DNA from: an uncultured Rhodospirillales bacterium
Lineage (GTDB): Bacteria; Pseudomonadota; Alphaproteobacteria; ATCC43930; CGMCC-115725
NCBI GenBank assembly: GCA_903828515.1
Contig: CAIKMD010000006.1
Coordinates: forward strand, 62,001 to 126,000
DNA length: 64,000 nucleotides
Direction of reading: 5' to 3'
In this document: one piece after another, positions 45,943-54,510 of the stretch
Layout: each line of letters opens with the position of its first letter
Numbering within the stretch: the stretch's first letter is position 1
Position numbers and translations under genes: made by a program
The notes under the pieces: model-generated
Told to the model about the DNA's origin: nothing
What the model saw: the letters and a program-made list of their open reading frames with translations, nothing else
Databases searched by the model: none

Positions 45943-48600
45943 ATGACAAAGATCACTCGAACGCGGCACAACGCCGGGGCGCGATCACCGCCGCCTCTCG
46001 TCAAGAAACCATCTGTCGTTAAAAAACCCGAAGACTCGAATGGCCATTCCAAAAAAAAGACCGCACGGCCGAGCGGCCCCGAAAACCCGCAAAATATTCT
46101 GAACAGTTCAGGCATCGCGACGCTGGCGTTCGATCGCGACCTCAATCTGCTTTTCTTCACGCCGCCGGCAACGGCGCTGTTCAAGGTGACCGCCGCTCAT
46201 CTCGGCTGCCCGCTTGCGGAAATCGCGCGGCGCTTCGCGGATGACGACCTGATTCTCGATGCGCAAACGGTGATCGTGACCAGCGTCTCGTTATGGCGTG
46301 AGGTCGAGGCCGAGAGCGGCGCCTGGTACAATCGTCGGCTGTTGCCCTATCGCGACGAACATAAGAACGTTCGCGGCGTGATGATCACCTTCGCCGATAT
46401 TTCCGAAATGAAGGCGGTCGAACGCGAGATCGAAACCGCGCGGGCCTATTCGAACAGCATTGTCGATACGATTCGCCAGCCCCTGGTCGTCCTCGATCAC
46501 GAGTGGCGCGTCGTTTCCGCGAGCCCTTCATTTTATCGCGGCTTCGCGATCCGGCCGGGCGACGCGGTGGGGAAGACGCTTCCGACTCTCCGCGACAATT
46601 GCCTCGACGTTCCGGCGCTCCGCAGCTTCCTCGACCGGTTGGCGGCGGGGCGCGAGGTCGCCGAGGATTATGAAATCGAAATCGACCTGCCGCCGCGCGG
46701 TCATCGCGTCCTGATGCTGAACGCGCGTAAAATTCCCGTTGCGGCGCGGGCGAAGCCGAGAACCCTGCTGGCGATCGACGACATCACCAACCGCAAGCAG
46801 GTCGGCGTCGCGCTGGAGGCGGCTAAAAAACAGGCCGAACGCGCCAATCTCGGAAAATCGCGCTTTCTCGCCGCCGCGAGCCACGATCTGCGCCAGCCGT
46901 TACAGACGATCTTTCTCATGCAGGGGATTCTCGCCAGCACGGTCAAGGATCCCGCCGCGCTGAAGGTGGTTCAGCGCCTGGGCGATTCGATGGAAGTCAT
47001 GTCGGGCATGCTGAACAAGTTGCTCGACATCAATCAGCTCGAGGCGGGAATCGTCCAGCCGCAACTGGAGAATTTCCCGATCGATGGTCTGCTGGAGCGG
47101 CTGCGCGCCGACTTTGCCGAGCAGGCCGCGGCGAAATTCCTGGGCTGTCGCGTGGTGATGAGCGGCCTGACCGTGCGTAGCGACGCGGCCTTGCTCGAAC
47201 AGATGATCCGGAACCTGTTGTCGAACGCGCTGAAATATACCGCCCATGGCAGGATTCTGTTGGGTTGCCGGCGGCGCGGCGACCGGTTGCGGATCGAGGT
47301 ATGGGATACCGGTCCGGGCATTCCGAAAGAACAGCTCAAGGCGGTCTTCGAGGAATTCCATCAACTCGACAATCCGGCGCGCGAACGCGCGCGCGGCCTC
47401 GGGCTCGGTCTTTCGATCGTGCAGCGCCTGGCGGATCTTCTGGGTCATACCATCGACGTGCGCTCCGGTGTCGGCACAGGCTCGGTCTTTGCCATCGAGG
47501 TGCCCTGCGTCGTCGCCGAAGGGGAGGCGGTCGCGCGCATTCGGTCCCCGGCGCCGGCGGTGCATGTGGGCAAGAACGAACTGATCCTGATCATCGAGGA
47601 CGATCCGGCGCTGCGCGAGATGGTGCAGCTCCTGTTCGAAATCGAGGGGTATCGCACGGCGGTCGCGGTCGACGGGAAAAGTGCGCTGGATATGGTCGCG
47701 CGCGGCACGGTGCGGCCGAACATGGTGGTCGCCGATTACAATCTGCCGAACGGACCGACCGGTCTGGACGTCATCGGCCGTCTGCGCGAGACCTTCGACC
47801 GCACCTTGCCGGTGATCATCATGACCGGCGATATTTCGACCGACACGCTGCGCGCGATTTCCGGCGCCGGCTGCGTTCAATTGAACAAGCCGATCAAGGC
47901 GGAGGATCTCACCCGCCTCGTCCGATCCCAGCTCGCGATCCCCCGGCCGAAGGCGGAGCGTGCGCCGCGGCCGCCGGCATTGTCGCCGGGCGAGGGGGAA
48001 CTGCTTCCGACGGTCTTCCTGATCGACGACGACGACGACCTGCGTGAGACAATGCGAGAATTGATCGAGGGAGAAGGGCGCCGGGTCGAGGCTTTCGCCA
48101 GCGGCGAGGAATTTCTCGCCGCCTATCGTCCCGGCCGCAAAGGCTGTCTGCTGGTCGATGCGCGCTTGCCCGGACTGGGCGGGCTGGCGCTCCTGCAAAA
48201 GCTCAAGGCCGAAGAACACGCCTTGCCGTCGATCATGATCACCGGCCATGGCGAGGTCTCGATCGCCGTCGAGGCGATGAAGGCGGGCGCCATCGACTTC
48301 ATCGAAAAGCCGGTGGGCCGCGGCGACCTGCTGACCAGCATCGATCGCGCGATGGAGCTGACGCGGGATTCGACGGCGCTCTCGGACTGGCGCGAGGCAG
48401 CGGCCGGTCCGATCGCCATCCTGACCCCGCGTGAACGCGAAATCATGAACTTGGTCATCGCCGGCCAACCCAACAAGATCATCGCCGCCGATCTGAACGT
48501 CAGCCAGCGCACGGTCGAAAATCACCGCGCGGCGGTGATGAAAAAGACCGGGTCCAAATCGCTTTCCGACCTGGTGCGCCTCTCCATTGCGGCTGTGTGA
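45943..48600 (+). CDS. Single-chain phosphorelay: PAS-PAS-HisKA-HATPase-REC-REC-LuxR/FixJ HTH
   Basis: 885 residues from ATG 45943, chosen because GAAGG lies 5 nt before it (GTG 45856 and ATG 45895 lack a ribosome site). Two PAS domains (about 50-165 and 170-290), HisKA with His314 in AASHDLRQPLQ, HATPase with N box RNLLSNALKY and G boxes DTGPGIP and GLGLGLS, REC1 with Asp598 (VADYNLP) and Lys649, REC2 with Asp739 (LVDARLPG) and Lys789, then a FixJ-type HTH (LTPREREIMNLVIAGQPNKI, VSQRTVENHRAAVMKKTGSK). Sensor, relay and DNA-binding output are in one soluble polypeptide with no membrane helix. It sits among the eight FixJ-site-like elements and is the obvious candidate to bind them. Confidence 0.93.
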   Translation: MTKITRTRHNAGARSPPPLVKKPSVVKKPEDSNGHSKKKTARPSGPENPQNILNSSGIATLAFDRDLNLLFFTPPATALFKVTAAHLGCPLAEIARRFADDDLILDAQTVIVTSVSLWREVEAESGAWYNRRLLPYRDEHKNVRGVMITFADISEMKAVEREIETARAYSNSIVDTIRQPLVVLDHEWRVVSASPSFYRGFAIRPGDAVGKTLPTLRDNCLDVPALRSFLDRLAAGREVAEDYEIEIDLPPRGHRVLMLNARKIPVAARAKPRTLLAIDDITNRKQVGVALEAAKKQAERANLGKSRFLAAASHDLRQPLQTIFLMQGILASTVKDPAALKVVQRLGDSMEVMSGMLNKLLDINQLEAGIVQPQLENFPIDGLLERLRADFAEQAAAKFLGCRVVMSGLTVRSDAALLEQMIRNLLSNALKYTAHGRILLGCRRRGDRLRIEVWDTGPGIPKEQLKAVFEEFHQLDNPARERARGLGLGLSIVQRLADLLGHTIDVRSGVGTGSVFAIEVPCVVAEGEAVARIRSPAPAVHVGKNELILIIEDDPALREMVQLLFEIEGYRTAVAVDGKSALDMVARGTVRPNMVVADYNLPNGPTGLDVIGRLRETFDRTLPVIIMTGDISTDTLRAISGAGCVQLNKPIKAEDLTRLVRSQLAIPRPKAERAPRPPALSPGEGELLPTVFLIDDDDDLRETMRELIEGEGRRVEAFASGEEFLAAYRPGRKGCLLVDARLPGLGGLALLQKLKAEEHALPSIMITGHGEVSIAVEAMKAGAIDFIEKPVGRGDLLTSIDRAMELTRDSTALSDWREAAAGPIAILTPREREIMNLVIAGQPNKIIAADLNVSQRTVENHRAAVMKKTGSKSLSDLVRLSIAAV

Positions 48601-48614
48601 CATCGCTGAAATGA

Positions 48615-48635
48615 GTAATTTCCGAGGCTATATCG
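48615..48635 (+). promoter_or_regulatory. FixJ-site-like element 7, downstream of the kinase gene
   Basis: Plus strand reads GTAATTTCCGAGGCTATATCG, followed by TAGGAT at 48652-48657, about 37 nt after the first G. It points toward the 24-residue frame at 48689 and the patatin operon. Confidence 0.5.
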
Positions 48636-48688
48636 CGAAATAGCCTTCATTTAGGATTGCCCAACGCTAGAAAGAGGGGTGTCCGCGA

Positions 48689-48763
48689 ATGTGTACCAAT
48701 TTCACGATGGTTTTTTTGTCGCTGCTCCTTTTCATGAGTGCCGTCGCGCTGATGTCGGTTTGA
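48689..48763 (+). CDS. Possible 24-residue membrane peptide
   Basis: MCTNFTMVFLSLLLFMSAVA followed by LMSV and a stop: almost wholly one hydrophobic helix. GAGGGG lies about 10 nt before the ATG, and a FixJ-site-like promoter (element 7) is 30-70 bp upstream. No homologue is recognised. The 302-bp interval between the kinase and patatin genes holds nothing else I can support. Confidence 0.4.
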   Translation: MCTNFTMVFLSLLLFMSAVALMSV

Positions 48764-48902
48764 ATCCGCCGCAGGGGGCCTGCGTCAAATTCGTGCAACA
48801 AGATAAAAAACTCTTCATGCCGCGTTGCGGCAAGGGCACTCTATCGTCTCCCCGGCCGGTCTCGATCCGAGACCGTCACCGTGGAAAAAGACAGAGTATC
48901 GA

Positions 48903-50107
48903 ATGTCGTCGAATCCTTCTCCATCCCATGCGCGCCGCGACAAAGCCGGCTCGGTGAATCGCCGTTCTTCGTTCCAGACCGTGGCCTTGCTGCTGCAAGG
49001 CGGCGGTTCCCTCGGGGCGTATCAGGGCGGCGTCTATCAGGCCTTGGCCGAGGCCGATCTCCAGCCCGACTGGATCGCCGGCATCTCGATCGGCGCGATC
49101 AACGCGGCGATCATCGCCGGCAACCCTCCGGAGAAACGCGTCGAGCGCCTGCGTGCGTTCTGGGACCGCATTACCGCCAATCCGCTGGGCGGCTGGGCCG
49201 ATCCCTGGCTGATCGACGGCGCGTCGTGGTTCGGGGCCAAGGATGCCGCGCACGGCATGCTCGACCAGTTCAGCGCGTTTCAGGCCCTGGTCGCCGGCGC
49301 GCCGGGCTTTTCAAGCCGCGTTTCCCGCCGCCCTGGCTGCTGCCGCCGGGTTCGTCCGAAGCGACCAGTTTCTACGACACCGGCGCGCTTGCGACGACGC
49401 TCGAGGGCCTGGTGGATTTCGACCGCATCAACAGCGGGGCGATGCGCTTCAGCGTCGGGACCGTGAACGTGCGGACCGGAAACTTCGCCTATTTCGACAC
49501 GACGACCGATAAGATCGGCCCGAAACACATTCTGGCCAGCAGCGCCCTGCCGCCGGGATTTCCGGCGATCGAAATCGATGGCGAAATGTACTGGGACGGC
49601 GGTCTCGTCTCGAATACGCCGCTGCAATGGGTTGTCGATTCCGAGCCGCGCTGCGACACGCTCGCGTTCCAGGTCGATCTGTGGAGTTCGCGCGGCGAAT
49701 TTCCCAAGGATCTGACCGAGGTGGCGGTTCGGCAAAAAGAGATTCAATATTCGAGCCGCACCCGCGCGAGTACCGACCGGCTGAAGCGCATGCAGGAAAT
49801 CCGCTCGGCGCTGGCGAAGGTTTTGCTCACGCTGCCTCCCGAGGGGCGTGCCTCCGCAGAAGGGAAAATGCTTTCGGCATTCGCCGATCTCAAGGTCTAC
49901 AACATCGTCCAGTTGATCTATCGATCGAAGCACTACGAGGGAAATTCGAAGGACTACGAGTTCTCTCGCCTCAGCATGGCCGACCATTGGAGCGCCGGGC
50001 ACGCCGACGCCCTGCGCGCGTTGCGCCACGATGAAATCTTCGAGCGTCCGGACAGCATCGAAGGCTTCCGGTCCTTCGACTTCGATGAAAAGGACGCCAA
50101 ATCGTGA
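48903..50107 (+). pseudogene. Patatin-like phospholipase (DUF3734-type), frame broken by one missing T
   Basis: The first part (to 49310) reads in one frame with GGGSLGAYQGGVYQ (oxyanion loop) and nucleophile Ser62 in GISIGAIN. The rest, including the catalytic Asp motif YWDGGLVSNTP and a DUF3734-like C-terminal region, reads in the -1 frame. The switch is at the TTTT run 49308-49311; a fifth T would give GAPGFFKPRFPPPWLLPP and a 401-residue protein. Relatives act as lipases in polyhydroxybutyrate or membrane-lipid metabolism. It overlaps the acetoacetate decarboxylase start by 4 bp. Codon use and motifs are otherwise intact, so recent mutation or a sequence error are both possible. Confidence 0.85.
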
Positions 50108-50844
50108 AAGCGGACGAGGTTCGCAAAACCGCCTTCGCGATGCCGCTCACCAGCCCCGCTTATCCACCAGGGCCGTACCGGTTCGTCGATCGCGAATTTC
50201 TCGTCATCACCTATCGCACCGATCCCGAAAAACTGCGCGCGCTGGTGCCCGAGCCGCTGGCCGTCGAGGCACCGGTGGTCAAATACGAGTTCATCCGGAT
50301 GCCGAATTCGACCGGCTTCGGCGACTATACAGAGACCGGCCAGGTCATTCCGGTGTCGTTCGAGGGCCGCAAAGGCGGCTATACGCATTGCATGTTCCTG
50401 AATGACGAGCCACCGATCGCCGGCGGCCGCGAGCTCTGGGGTTTCCCGAAGAAACTCGCCAAACCGAGCCTTCATGCCGAAATCGATACGCTGGTCGGGA
50501 CGCTCGATTACGGCCCGGTGCGGGTCGCCACCGGCACGATGGGCTATAAGCACCGCGAGGCGGATCTCGCGGTGGTCAAGGCGTCGCTGCTGACCCCGAA
50601 TTTTTTGCTGAAAATCATTCCCCATGTCGATGGGACGCCGCGCATTTGCGAACTGGTCGAATATTATCTCGAAGACGTCACCGTGAAGGGTGCGTGGACC
50701 GGGCCGGGTGCGTTATCGCTCATGCCGCATGCGTTGGCGCCGGTGGCCGAGTTGCCGGTGCTGGAAGTGATGTCCGCGATTCACATTCTCTGCGACCTGA
50801 CCCTGGGGCTGGGCAAGGTCGTGCACGACTATCTCAAACCATGA
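50104..50844 (+). CDS. Acetoacetate decarboxylase
   Basis: 246 residues, GTG start in a GTGA overlap with the patatin gene. Schiff-base Lys lies in the conserved [12 protein letters not shown] segment (Lys116/117). Converts acetoacetate to acetone and carbon dioxide. With the following 3-hydroxybutyrate dehydrogenase it forms a ketone-body/PHB breakdown operon, a common arrangement in this bacterial class. Confidence 0.92.
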   Translation: MKADEVRKTAFAMPLTSPAYPPGPYRFVDREFLVITYRTDPEKLRALVPEPLAVEAPVVKYEFIRMPNSTGFGDYTETGQVIPVSFEGRKGGYTHCMFLNDEPPIAGGRELWGFPKKLAKPSLHAEIDTLVGTLDYGPVRVATGTMGYKHREADLAVVKASLLTPNFLLKIIPHVDGTPRICELVEYYLEDVTVKGAWTGPGALSLMPHALAPVAELPVLEVMSAIHILCDLTLGLGKVVHDYLKP

Positions 50845-50877
50845 CCGGCATTCGCCGGCAAAGCAGGAGGCACGAAC

Positions 50878-51657
50878 ATGAAAATGCAGGATAAGGTCGC
50901 GGTGGTTACCGGTGCGGCGAGCGGCATCGGCAAGGAAATCGCCATCGTTTTCGCCCGCGAAGGTGCGAAAATCGTCATTGCCGACCTCAATCAGGCGGGC
51001 GCCGATGCGACCGCCCTGGAACTGGGCGGGCCGGGCAAGGCGATCGGCGTCGCGATGGATGTGACCGACGAGGCGCAGGTCGAAGCCGGCATCGCCAAGG
51101 CGATCGCGGCGTTCGGCCGGATCGACGTGCTGGTCAGCAACGCCGGCATTCAGACCGTGGCGCCGCTCGACGAGTTCCCCTTCGCCAAGTGGAAGCAGTT
51201 GCTCGCGATCCATCTCGACGGCGCGTTCCTCACCACCAAGGCGGTTCTGCGTCACATGTACACGCGGCCGGGCGGCGGCAGCATCATCTATATGGGCTCG
51301 GTTCATTCCAAGGAGGCCTCGCCACTTAAGGCGCCTTATGTGACGGCCAAGCACGGGCTTATCGGTCTGGCCAAAGTGGTGGCCAAGGAAGGCGCCAAGC
51401 ATGGCGTTCGCGCCAACGTCATTTGTCCGGGCTTTGTCCGCACGCCGCTGGTCGAGAAACAGATTCCCGAACAGGCCAAGGAACTCGGCATCTCCGAGGC
51501 GGACGTCGTCAAGAACGTGATGTTGAGAGAGACGGTCGACGGTGAATTCACCACGGTCGAGGACGTCGCCGAAACCGCCTTGTTCTTTGCAAGCTTCGGT
51601 TCGAACGCGCTGACCGGCCAGTCGATGGTCGTCAGTCACGGCTGGTTCATGCAGTAA
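50878..51657 (+). CDS. bdhA: 3-hydroxybutyrate dehydrogenase (SDR family)
   Basis: 259 residues. NAD motif [14 protein letters not shown] at SNAGIQTV, catalytic YVTAK and the family-typical [18 protein letters not shown]. Oxidises 3-hydroxybutyrate to acetoacetate, the substrate of the preceding decarboxylase. Preceded by AGGAGG and followed by a strong 12-bp-stem hairpin. Confidence 0.93.
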   Translation: MKMQDKVAVVTGAASGIGKEIAIVFAREGAKIVIADLNQAGADATALELGGPGKAIGVAMDVTDEAQVEAGIAKAIAAFGRIDVLVSNAGIQTVAPLDEFPFAKWKQLLAIHLDGAFLTTKAVLRHMYTRPGGGSIIYMGSVHSKEASPLKAPYVTAKHGLIGLAKVVAKEGAKHGVRANVICPGFVRTPLVEKQIPEQAKELGISEADVVKNVMLRETVDGEFTTVEDVAETALFFASFGSNALTGQSMVVSHGWFMQ

Positions 51658-51665
51658 CGGCAACC

Positions 51666-51693
51666 CGCAAGGGCGGCATGAGCCGCCCTTGCG
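51666..51693. terminator. Hairpin between convergent bdhA and lipoprotein genes
   Basis: CGCAAGGGCGGC and GCCGCCCTTGCG form a perfect 12-bp stem with loop ATGA. There is no T run on either side, so it may act as a two-way terminator or only protect 3' ends. Confidence 0.65.
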
Positions 51694-51714
51694 ATCCGCC
51701 GAAACGAAGTCGAG

Positions 51715-51960
51715 CTATCTTTCCCAGACCGGCTTGCCGAGATCGATCGTGCTGGGGCTGCTGAAGCCACCGACGGCACCACCGACGACCGCGCCCGCCG
51801 CGGCACCCGCCAAAGGATTTCCCAACAAGGCGCCACCGACGGCACCGGCACCGGCGCCGATGAGCGCGCCGCTGGCGGCGCGGTTGCCGGGGGTTTCGCC
51901 GCAGCCCGCAAGAGCGACGAGCGAAATCAGAAGCGTTGCCGCGAGTACATTTTGTTTCAT
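51715..51960 (-). CDS. Glycine-zipper lipoprotein
   Basis: 81 residues. Lipobox LAGC (Cys20), then a glycine-zipper stretch (GALIGAGAGAVGGALLGNPL, AGAAAGAVVGGAVGG) of the SlyB/OsmB kind, ending PVWER. Such proteins lie in the outer membrane and respond to osmotic or envelope stress. FixJ-site-like element 4 lies about 62-80 bp before the start. Confidence 0.85.
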   Translation of the reverse strand: MKQNVLAATLLISLVALAGCGETPGNRAASGALIGAGAGAVGGALLGNPLAGAAAGAVVGGAVGGFSSPSTIDLGKPVWER

Positions 51961-52021
51961 GTTCGATGTCCTATTGGTGAACGTGCGCGTGACCGGCAGT
52001 TAGGGGTGCGCCGCGCGGGGC

Positions 52022-52040
52022 CGATAGACTCGGAAACTAC
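52022..52040 (-). promoter_or_regulatory. FixJ-site-like element 4, toward the glycine-zipper lipoprotein
   Basis: Minus strand reads GTAGTTTCCGAGTCTATCG, preceded by CTGC. A TAACTG sequence starts 38 nt downstream of the first G, at the place where the other copies carry their -10. Confidence 0.62.
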
Positions 52041-52086
52041 GCAGGCTCACGGGCGAACGGTGAGGCCGTCGCGTCGGGGCGAATAG

Positions 52087-52105
52087 GTATTTTCCGATCC
52101 TATCG
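52087..52105 (+). promoter_or_regulatory. FixJ-site-like element 8, toward the OmpA-family gene
   Basis: Plus strand reads GTATTTTCCGATCCTATCG, with TATGGT at 52125-52130, 38 nt after the first G. The start codon of the OmpA-family gene is about 125 bp beyond that -10. Confidence 0.62.
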
Positions 52106-52254
52106 TCGGTTTGTTTCCCAGCCGTATGGTTCGTTTCATCAATGCTTCATCGTCGACCACCCGGCACACGCCCGCGGTGGCCCTTTGAAGCGGCCAGATG
52201 ATCGCGACGATCATTTTTGAAAATTCAAGCCAACATTCACGGGGAGTACCTTTC

Positions 52255-53181
52255 ATGAGTAACCGACGCATCGCCAAGCTATCCGTTGTTTTGGGCGGCA
52301 CCGTGCTGCTCGCCGGTTGTTCGAACTGGGCCTATCAGCCGCCGATCCACGGCAACTTCATGACCGAGCCCCTGAATTATCCGAAAGCCCTCAAAGGCTC
52401 GCCGCCGGCCGGCGGCAATTTCGTGCAGGAAAGCGCGCATGACTATGTGGGCTTTGCCACCATGCTCACGCATTCGGGCCATCAGATGTCGGGCGACTGG
52501 GCCGACGTCGATTATTTCTCCCGCAAGGCGATTGCCGCCGAAAGCGGTCAGGTCGTGCCGCCGGAAGACAATTCCAATTGGGCGATCCCGCTCGAATATC
52601 CCTACGGCTTCCGCACCCAGATGGCGCAGCAGCGCGTGCGCCTCGTCAACGATCTCGATCGCGGCGGCCGCGACCGTTTCCCCGCCCTCGCGGCGCGCAC
52701 CCAGGTTGCGTATGATTGCTGGCTCGAGCGCACCGAAGGCGATTGGGTGAAAGAGTTCGATGGTCAGTGCCACAAGGATTACGTGGCGGCCATCACCGCG
52801 CTCGAACTCGCCCTGGACGGCAAGCCCGTGGCGGCAGCCGCACCGCGCGGCTCCCATGAATACAATGTCTATTTCGAGTTCGATAAATCGGCATTGACCC
52901 CGCAGGCGCGCGAGATCGTCGATCAGGCGGCGGCGACGATGAAGCGCGACAAGAGCACCAAGGTCACGCTCGTCGGCAAGGCCGATCTCTCGGGTACCGA
53001 CCCCTACAACCTGGCGCTTTCGCATCGTCGTGCCGACACGGTCAAGAACGTGCTCGTGGCCGACGGCGTGCCGGCCAACCAGATCGAAGAACGTTGGGTG
53101 GGCGAACGTGAGCCGCCGGTGCCGACGGCACAGGGTGTTCGCGAACCGCGTAACCGCGTGGTCGAGATCAACTGGAACTAA
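52255..53181 (+). CDS. OmpA-family outer-membrane lipoprotein
   Basis: 308 residues from ATG 52255 after GGGGAG. Lipobox LLAGC (Cys21), an N-terminal region rich in aromatic residues, and a C-terminal OmpA/peptidoglycan-binding domain (YNVYFEFDKSALTPQAREIV, LSHRRADTVKNVLV, NRVVEINW). Links the outer membrane to peptidoglycan. Followed by a hairpin at 53196-53225. Confidence 0.92.
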   Translation: MSNRRIAKLSVVLGGTVLLAGCSNWAYQPPIHGNFMTEPLNYPKALKGSPPAGGNFVQESAHDYVGFATMLTHSGHQMSGDWADVDYFSRKAIAAESGQVVPPEDNSNWAIPLEYPYGFRTQMAQQRVRLVNDLDRGGRDRFPALAARTQVAYDCWLERTEGDWVKEFDGQCHKDYVAAITALELALDGKPVAAAAPRGSHEYNVYFEFDKSALTPQAREIVDQAAATMKRDKSTKVTLVGKADLSGTDPYNLALSHRRADTVKNVLVADGVPANQIEERWVGEREPPVPTAQGVREPRNRVVEINWN

Positions 53182-53195
53182 CGATCTTCCGAATA

Positions 53196-53225
53196 CCGGA
53201 GCCGCTCGTGAACGGGCGGCTCCGG
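53196..53225 (+). terminator. Hairpin after the OmpA-family gene
   Basis: CCGGAGCCGC and GCGGCTCCGG form a perfect 10-bp stem with a 10-nt loop, 15 bp after the stop codon. No T run follows. Confidence 0.6.
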
Positions 53226-53351
53226 CTTAGCGGCAACGATTACTTCATGCGGGCCCTCGCCCGACGTGCTAAATCCCCGGACGTGAAAGACCGGTGATCC
53301 GATCGCCATCGCAGGCGGCGGGCATGTTGGGCATAAAGGGGATTTTCCGCC

Positions 53352-53612
53352 ATGGTATACGAACCGTCGAGTTTGCTCGTCCTGTTGCTGGTCGGCCTCA
53401 TCGCCGGATGGCTGGCGGGCAAGATCGTCCGGGGCGCCGGCTTCGGCATCATCGCGGACATGGCCATCGGCATCGTCGGTGCGTTCTTCGGCTCCTGGCT
53501 GCTGGCCCGATTCGGGATTTTCTTCGGTTTTGGAATCATCGCCGCGATCATCAACGCGACGATCGGCGCGGTCATCCTGCTGGCGATCGTGAAACTGATC
53601 CGACGGATTTAA
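53352..53612 (+). CDS. GlsB/YeaQ/YmgE-family stress membrane protein
   Basis: 86 residues with three hydrophobic helices: LLVLLLVGLIAGWLAGKIVRG, GIIADMAIGIVGAFFGSWLL and AIINATIGAVILLAIVKLIRR. This is the 'transglycosylase-associated' family, induced in stationary phase and stress. The 170 bp upstream show no clear FixJ-site-like element. Confidence 0.9.
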   Translation: MVYEPSSLLVLLLVGLIAGWLAGKIVRGAGFGIIADMAIGIVGAFFGSWLLARFGIFFGFGIIAAIINATIGAVILLAIVKLIRRI

Positions 53613-53648
53613 GCTCGTCTGTCCTTATTGTGACCGGAGAACGCGCCG

Positions 53649-53939
53649 ATGCAGCCCACCGCCAAAGGCCATTCCGAGGCTGACAAAAACCTGGATATCG
53701 ACACGATCGCCCGCGATATCGCGTCGCTCAGGGGCGAACTCGCGACACTGATCGAACACATGAAGGCGGGCGCCATCGACGGCGTTACCGAAGAGGCGCA
53801 ACGGCTCTACGGCAGCCTGGCCGAAAAGAGCCAGCATTCGGTGCGGGCCTTGGGCCGCCACGTCGAGGAAAAACCGATGATGAGCCTGCTGATCGCGTTC
53901 GGGATCGGCTTCATCGGCAGTCGGCTGTTGTCACGCTGA
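53649..53939 (+). CDS. ElaB/YqjD-like membrane-anchored protein
   Basis: 96 residues. A charged helical region (IDTIARDIASLRGELATLIE, GVTEEAQRLYGSLAE) followed by EEKPMMSLLIAFGIGFIGSRLL, the single C-terminal helix typical of ElaB/YqjD (DUF883) proteins, which tether ribosomes at the inner membrane in stationary phase. 36 bp after the YeaQ-type gene. Confidence 0.78.
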   Translation: MQPTAKGHSEADKNLDIDTIARDIASLRGELATLIEHMKAGAIDGVTEEAQRLYGSLAEKSQHSVRALGRHVEEKPMMSLLIAFGIGFIGSRLLSR

Positions 53940-53983
53940 ACGCTGTCGACGCGCCGCCAACACGGCTTCGCGTCACTGGTCGG

Positions 53984-54124
53984 CTAGCGTTTTTTGGCTT
54001 CGTCCTTCGCGCCTTTACCGAACGTGGGCACCGGATTTGCTCCGGCGGTGGCCTTTTGGCGCTCCGCCACCGTCTTTTTCGGCTTCTTGGTTTCGCGGTT
54101 CGATCGCTGCTGACCCTTGGCCAT
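53984..54124 (-). CDS. Small basic protein, 46 residues
   Basis: ATG 54124 to TAG 53984: MAKGQQRSNRETKKPKKTVA then ERQKATAGANPVPTFGKGAK and DEAKKR. Lys/Arg-rich and probably disordered. Short proteins beginning MAKGQQRSNRETKKPK recur in Alphaproteobacteria as far as I recall; function unknown. A weak purine-rich ribosome site (CCGGAGAT) precedes it. Confidence 0.65.
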   Translation of the reverse strand: MAKGQQRSNRETKKPKKTVAERQKATAGANPVPTFGKGAKDEAKKR

Positions 54125-54199
54125 GATCCATCTCCGGTTGTGCGATTCGGCGCCGATACCGTAGAGGGATAAAGGACCGGGCGCTACGCGGAAACGGTG

Positions 54200-54349
54200 T
54201 CAGCGCAGAAAATGCGGCCACAGGCCGGTGATGCCGACGACGATCAGATAGATCGCGACGATGTAATTCAGAAGACGCGGCATGACGAGAATCAGAATCC
54301 CCGCGATCAGGGCGATCAGTGGTTGCAGAAGCAGAATGTTGACGGTCAT
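54200..54349 (-). CDS. DUF3096 small membrane protein
   Basis: 49 residues, two hydrophobic helices: LLLQPLIALIAGILILVMPR and LNYIVAIYLIVVGITGLW. Matches the DUF3096 pattern, small inner-membrane proteins of unknown function. Element 5 lies 62-80 bp upstream in the right orientation. Confidence 0.8.
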   Translation of the reverse strand: MTVNILLLQPLIALIAGILILVMPRLLNYIVAIYLIVVGITGLWPHFLR

Positions 54350-54410
54350 CGAGCGAACTCCAAAAGCCTCGGTCGCGGCAGCCCCGGTATGGCGGTCGGC
54401 GCGGATCGGG

Positions 54411-54429
54411 CGATAGGCTCGGAATCTAC
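54411..54429 (-). promoter_or_regulatory. FixJ-site-like element 5, toward the DUF3096 gene
   Basis: Minus strand reads GTAGATTCCGAGCCTATCG, preceded by TTAA; one base differs in the GTAGTTTCC core. CATACC starts 38 nt downstream of the first G. Confidence 0.62.
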
Positions 54430-54490
54430 TTAAGGCCGCGAATCCAGCCCGGTTGCCGGATCGGGAACAAATCGCCCGTCCGAAACCTAA

Positions 54491-54510
54491 GTAGTTTCCG
54501 AAGTTTCTCG
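54491..54510 (+). promoter_or_regulatory. FixJ-site-like element 6, toward the SbmA/YddA-like ABC gene
   Basis: Plus strand reads GTAGTTTCCGAAGTTTCTCG, preceded by CCTAA, so the core CTAAGTAGTTTCC closely resembles known FixJ sites. TATGGT at 54526-54531 begins 35 nt after the first G; the gene starts 100 bp further on. Back-to-back with element 5. Confidence 0.62.

Noticed and set aside
49300-49330. Programmed -1 frameshift in the patatin gene
   Set aside because: No X-XXY-YYZ slippery heptamer and no clear downstream pseudoknot; a simple one-base deletion explains it better.
54124-54199. A ninth FixJ-site-like element before the 46-residue gene
   Set aside because: GGGCGCTACGCGGAAACG shares only scattered bases with the consensus and lacks the GTAGTTTCC core.
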